In this document: positions 63,401 to 64,000 of the stretch, in pieces
Position numbering within the stretch: the stretch's first letter is position 1
Layout: every line of letters begins with the position of its first letter
Origin: a bacterium
Lineage (GTDB): Bacteria > Elusimicrobiota > Elusimicrobia > Elusimicrobiales > UBA9959
Assembly (NCBI GenBank): GCA_021811315.1
Contig: JAJZPF010000002.1
Location: forward strand, 159,958-223,957
Reading direction: 5' to 3'
DNA length: 64,000 bases
The notes under the pieces: model-generated
The model's database searches: none
The model's input: only the letters and a program-made list of their open reading frames with translations
Told to the model about the DNA's origin: nothing
Program-made: the position numbers and the translations under genes

Positions 63401-64000
63401 AACCCTTCTGTGTTTTCCAGGGACGCCGCGTTTGGAGCGGTCGCCTGCCCTATCAACAGTCCGCCCTCGCTATGTCCGTCCTTATAGAATACCCGCCCGG
63501 CATGCCAGCCGGCCAAATCGCGCTTGGTGGCGGAACTGCCTTGAGAGAACAGGCGACCCACCTTTTCGTAGAGCGTTTCTCCGGGCATCTGGCTTATCAG
63601 ATCTAACGCTGATTTATCAAGCCCTACCGGCGGCATCGCCAAGTTGTTATATCCTTTAAGCGCGTTCTCTTCGCTGGATATACCTTTAGCCTGGACTACA
63701 TAACGGTCCACTTTGTTCTTATCGGTGATGGAGTGGCCATATATAGCGCCTGGAAGCAGAGCATCTCCTTCCTTCGCTTTATCATCAGTGGGAGATTCCG
63801 CATTCACCGCTTTCGCCGGCTCCGGGATATTCATGCCCGAAGCGCCGGCGGTTTTGTCCAGACTGTTCATTGCGGAGCTATCCAAGGTCTCCCTGGGCGC
63901 GTCGCGCAGGTCGGACGGGACAGCGTTGTGCGGCCGCGTGTAAGCGAAGACGCCCGCGGTTACCGCTAGCAGTGCAACTGCCGTTATTTTAGTTTTCATA

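Overview
GC-rich 64 kb fragment of a Gram-negative, envelope-complex bacterium with no rRNA, tRNA or other direct taxonomic marker. The style (short AT-rich -10 boxes next to start codons, many exported proteins of unknown family, a clostripain-type protease, two Mo-hydroxylase gene sets) would fit an uncultured Elusimicrobiota-like lineage. That assignment is inference and weak.

Layout. (1) 0-14.8 kb: tail of a rubredoxin-domain gene; an efflux operon on the minus strand (two MacB-type permeases, ATPase, adaptor, TolC-like channel) followed upstream by a TPR protein and a GT-C type glycosyltransferase; then a rhodanese, a membrane-TPR protein, a lipoprotein, a polytopic membrane protein and a clostripain-like (C11) peptidase. 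(2) 14.8-33.2 kb: a purine/N-heterocycle catabolism region. It has two molybdenum hydroxylases (a three-subunit Cox/Xdh-type set and a two-subunit Xdh-type set), a MoaD-like protein, XdhC, MocA, an 8-oxoguanine-deaminase-like amidohydrolase, SsnA, a dihydropyrimidine-dehydrogenase-like flavoprotein, an ArsB/SLC13-like transporter, an adenylate cyclase and a phosphofructokinase. (3) 33.2-51.3 kb: an accessory, rearranged stretch. It contains a duplicated PDZ fragment, an IS3 remnant, two copies of an 85-bp palindromic MITE-like element, several decayed genes, an O-antigen-ligase-like/TPR/PDZ protein beside an ECF sigma/anti-sigma pair, a two-gene TIR-caspase module (resembling the Thoeris type that signals from a TIR protein to a caspase-like protease), a double retropepsin-like protein, cell-wall enzymes and response regulators. 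(4) 51.4-64.0 kb: an uninterrupted minus-strand array of 13 genes. All start with almost the same exported leader (MKTKITAVAL..., then PSDLRDAV, then a short linker ending in PEPKA), but each carries a different or recombined C-terminal module. Two more family members with protease modules lie at 34.1-35.4 and 39.7-41.3 kb, giving 15 in all.

The most striking signal is inside this array. Four members carry an FGE/SUMF1 (C-type-lectin-like) module that lacks the catalytic cysteines. Between the two closest copies the last ~45 codons differ in a pattern unlike the rest of the gene: framework codons are identical even at silent sites, and interspersed codons differ at their first two bases while keeping the third (usually C). 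This is the signature expected of variable regions made by diversity-generating retroelements (adenine-specific mutagenesis of AAY codons). No reverse transcriptase or template repeat is present in the window; the array runs off the right edge.

Regulation: four sites carry an 11-bp-period direct repeat (CGGTAAAGGnA CGGTAAA) about 55-60 bp upstream of a conserved promoter-like block, one of them next to an OmpR/PhoB-type response regulator. Several genes have a -10 hexamer only 5-7 nt before the start codon, suggesting leaderless transcripts.
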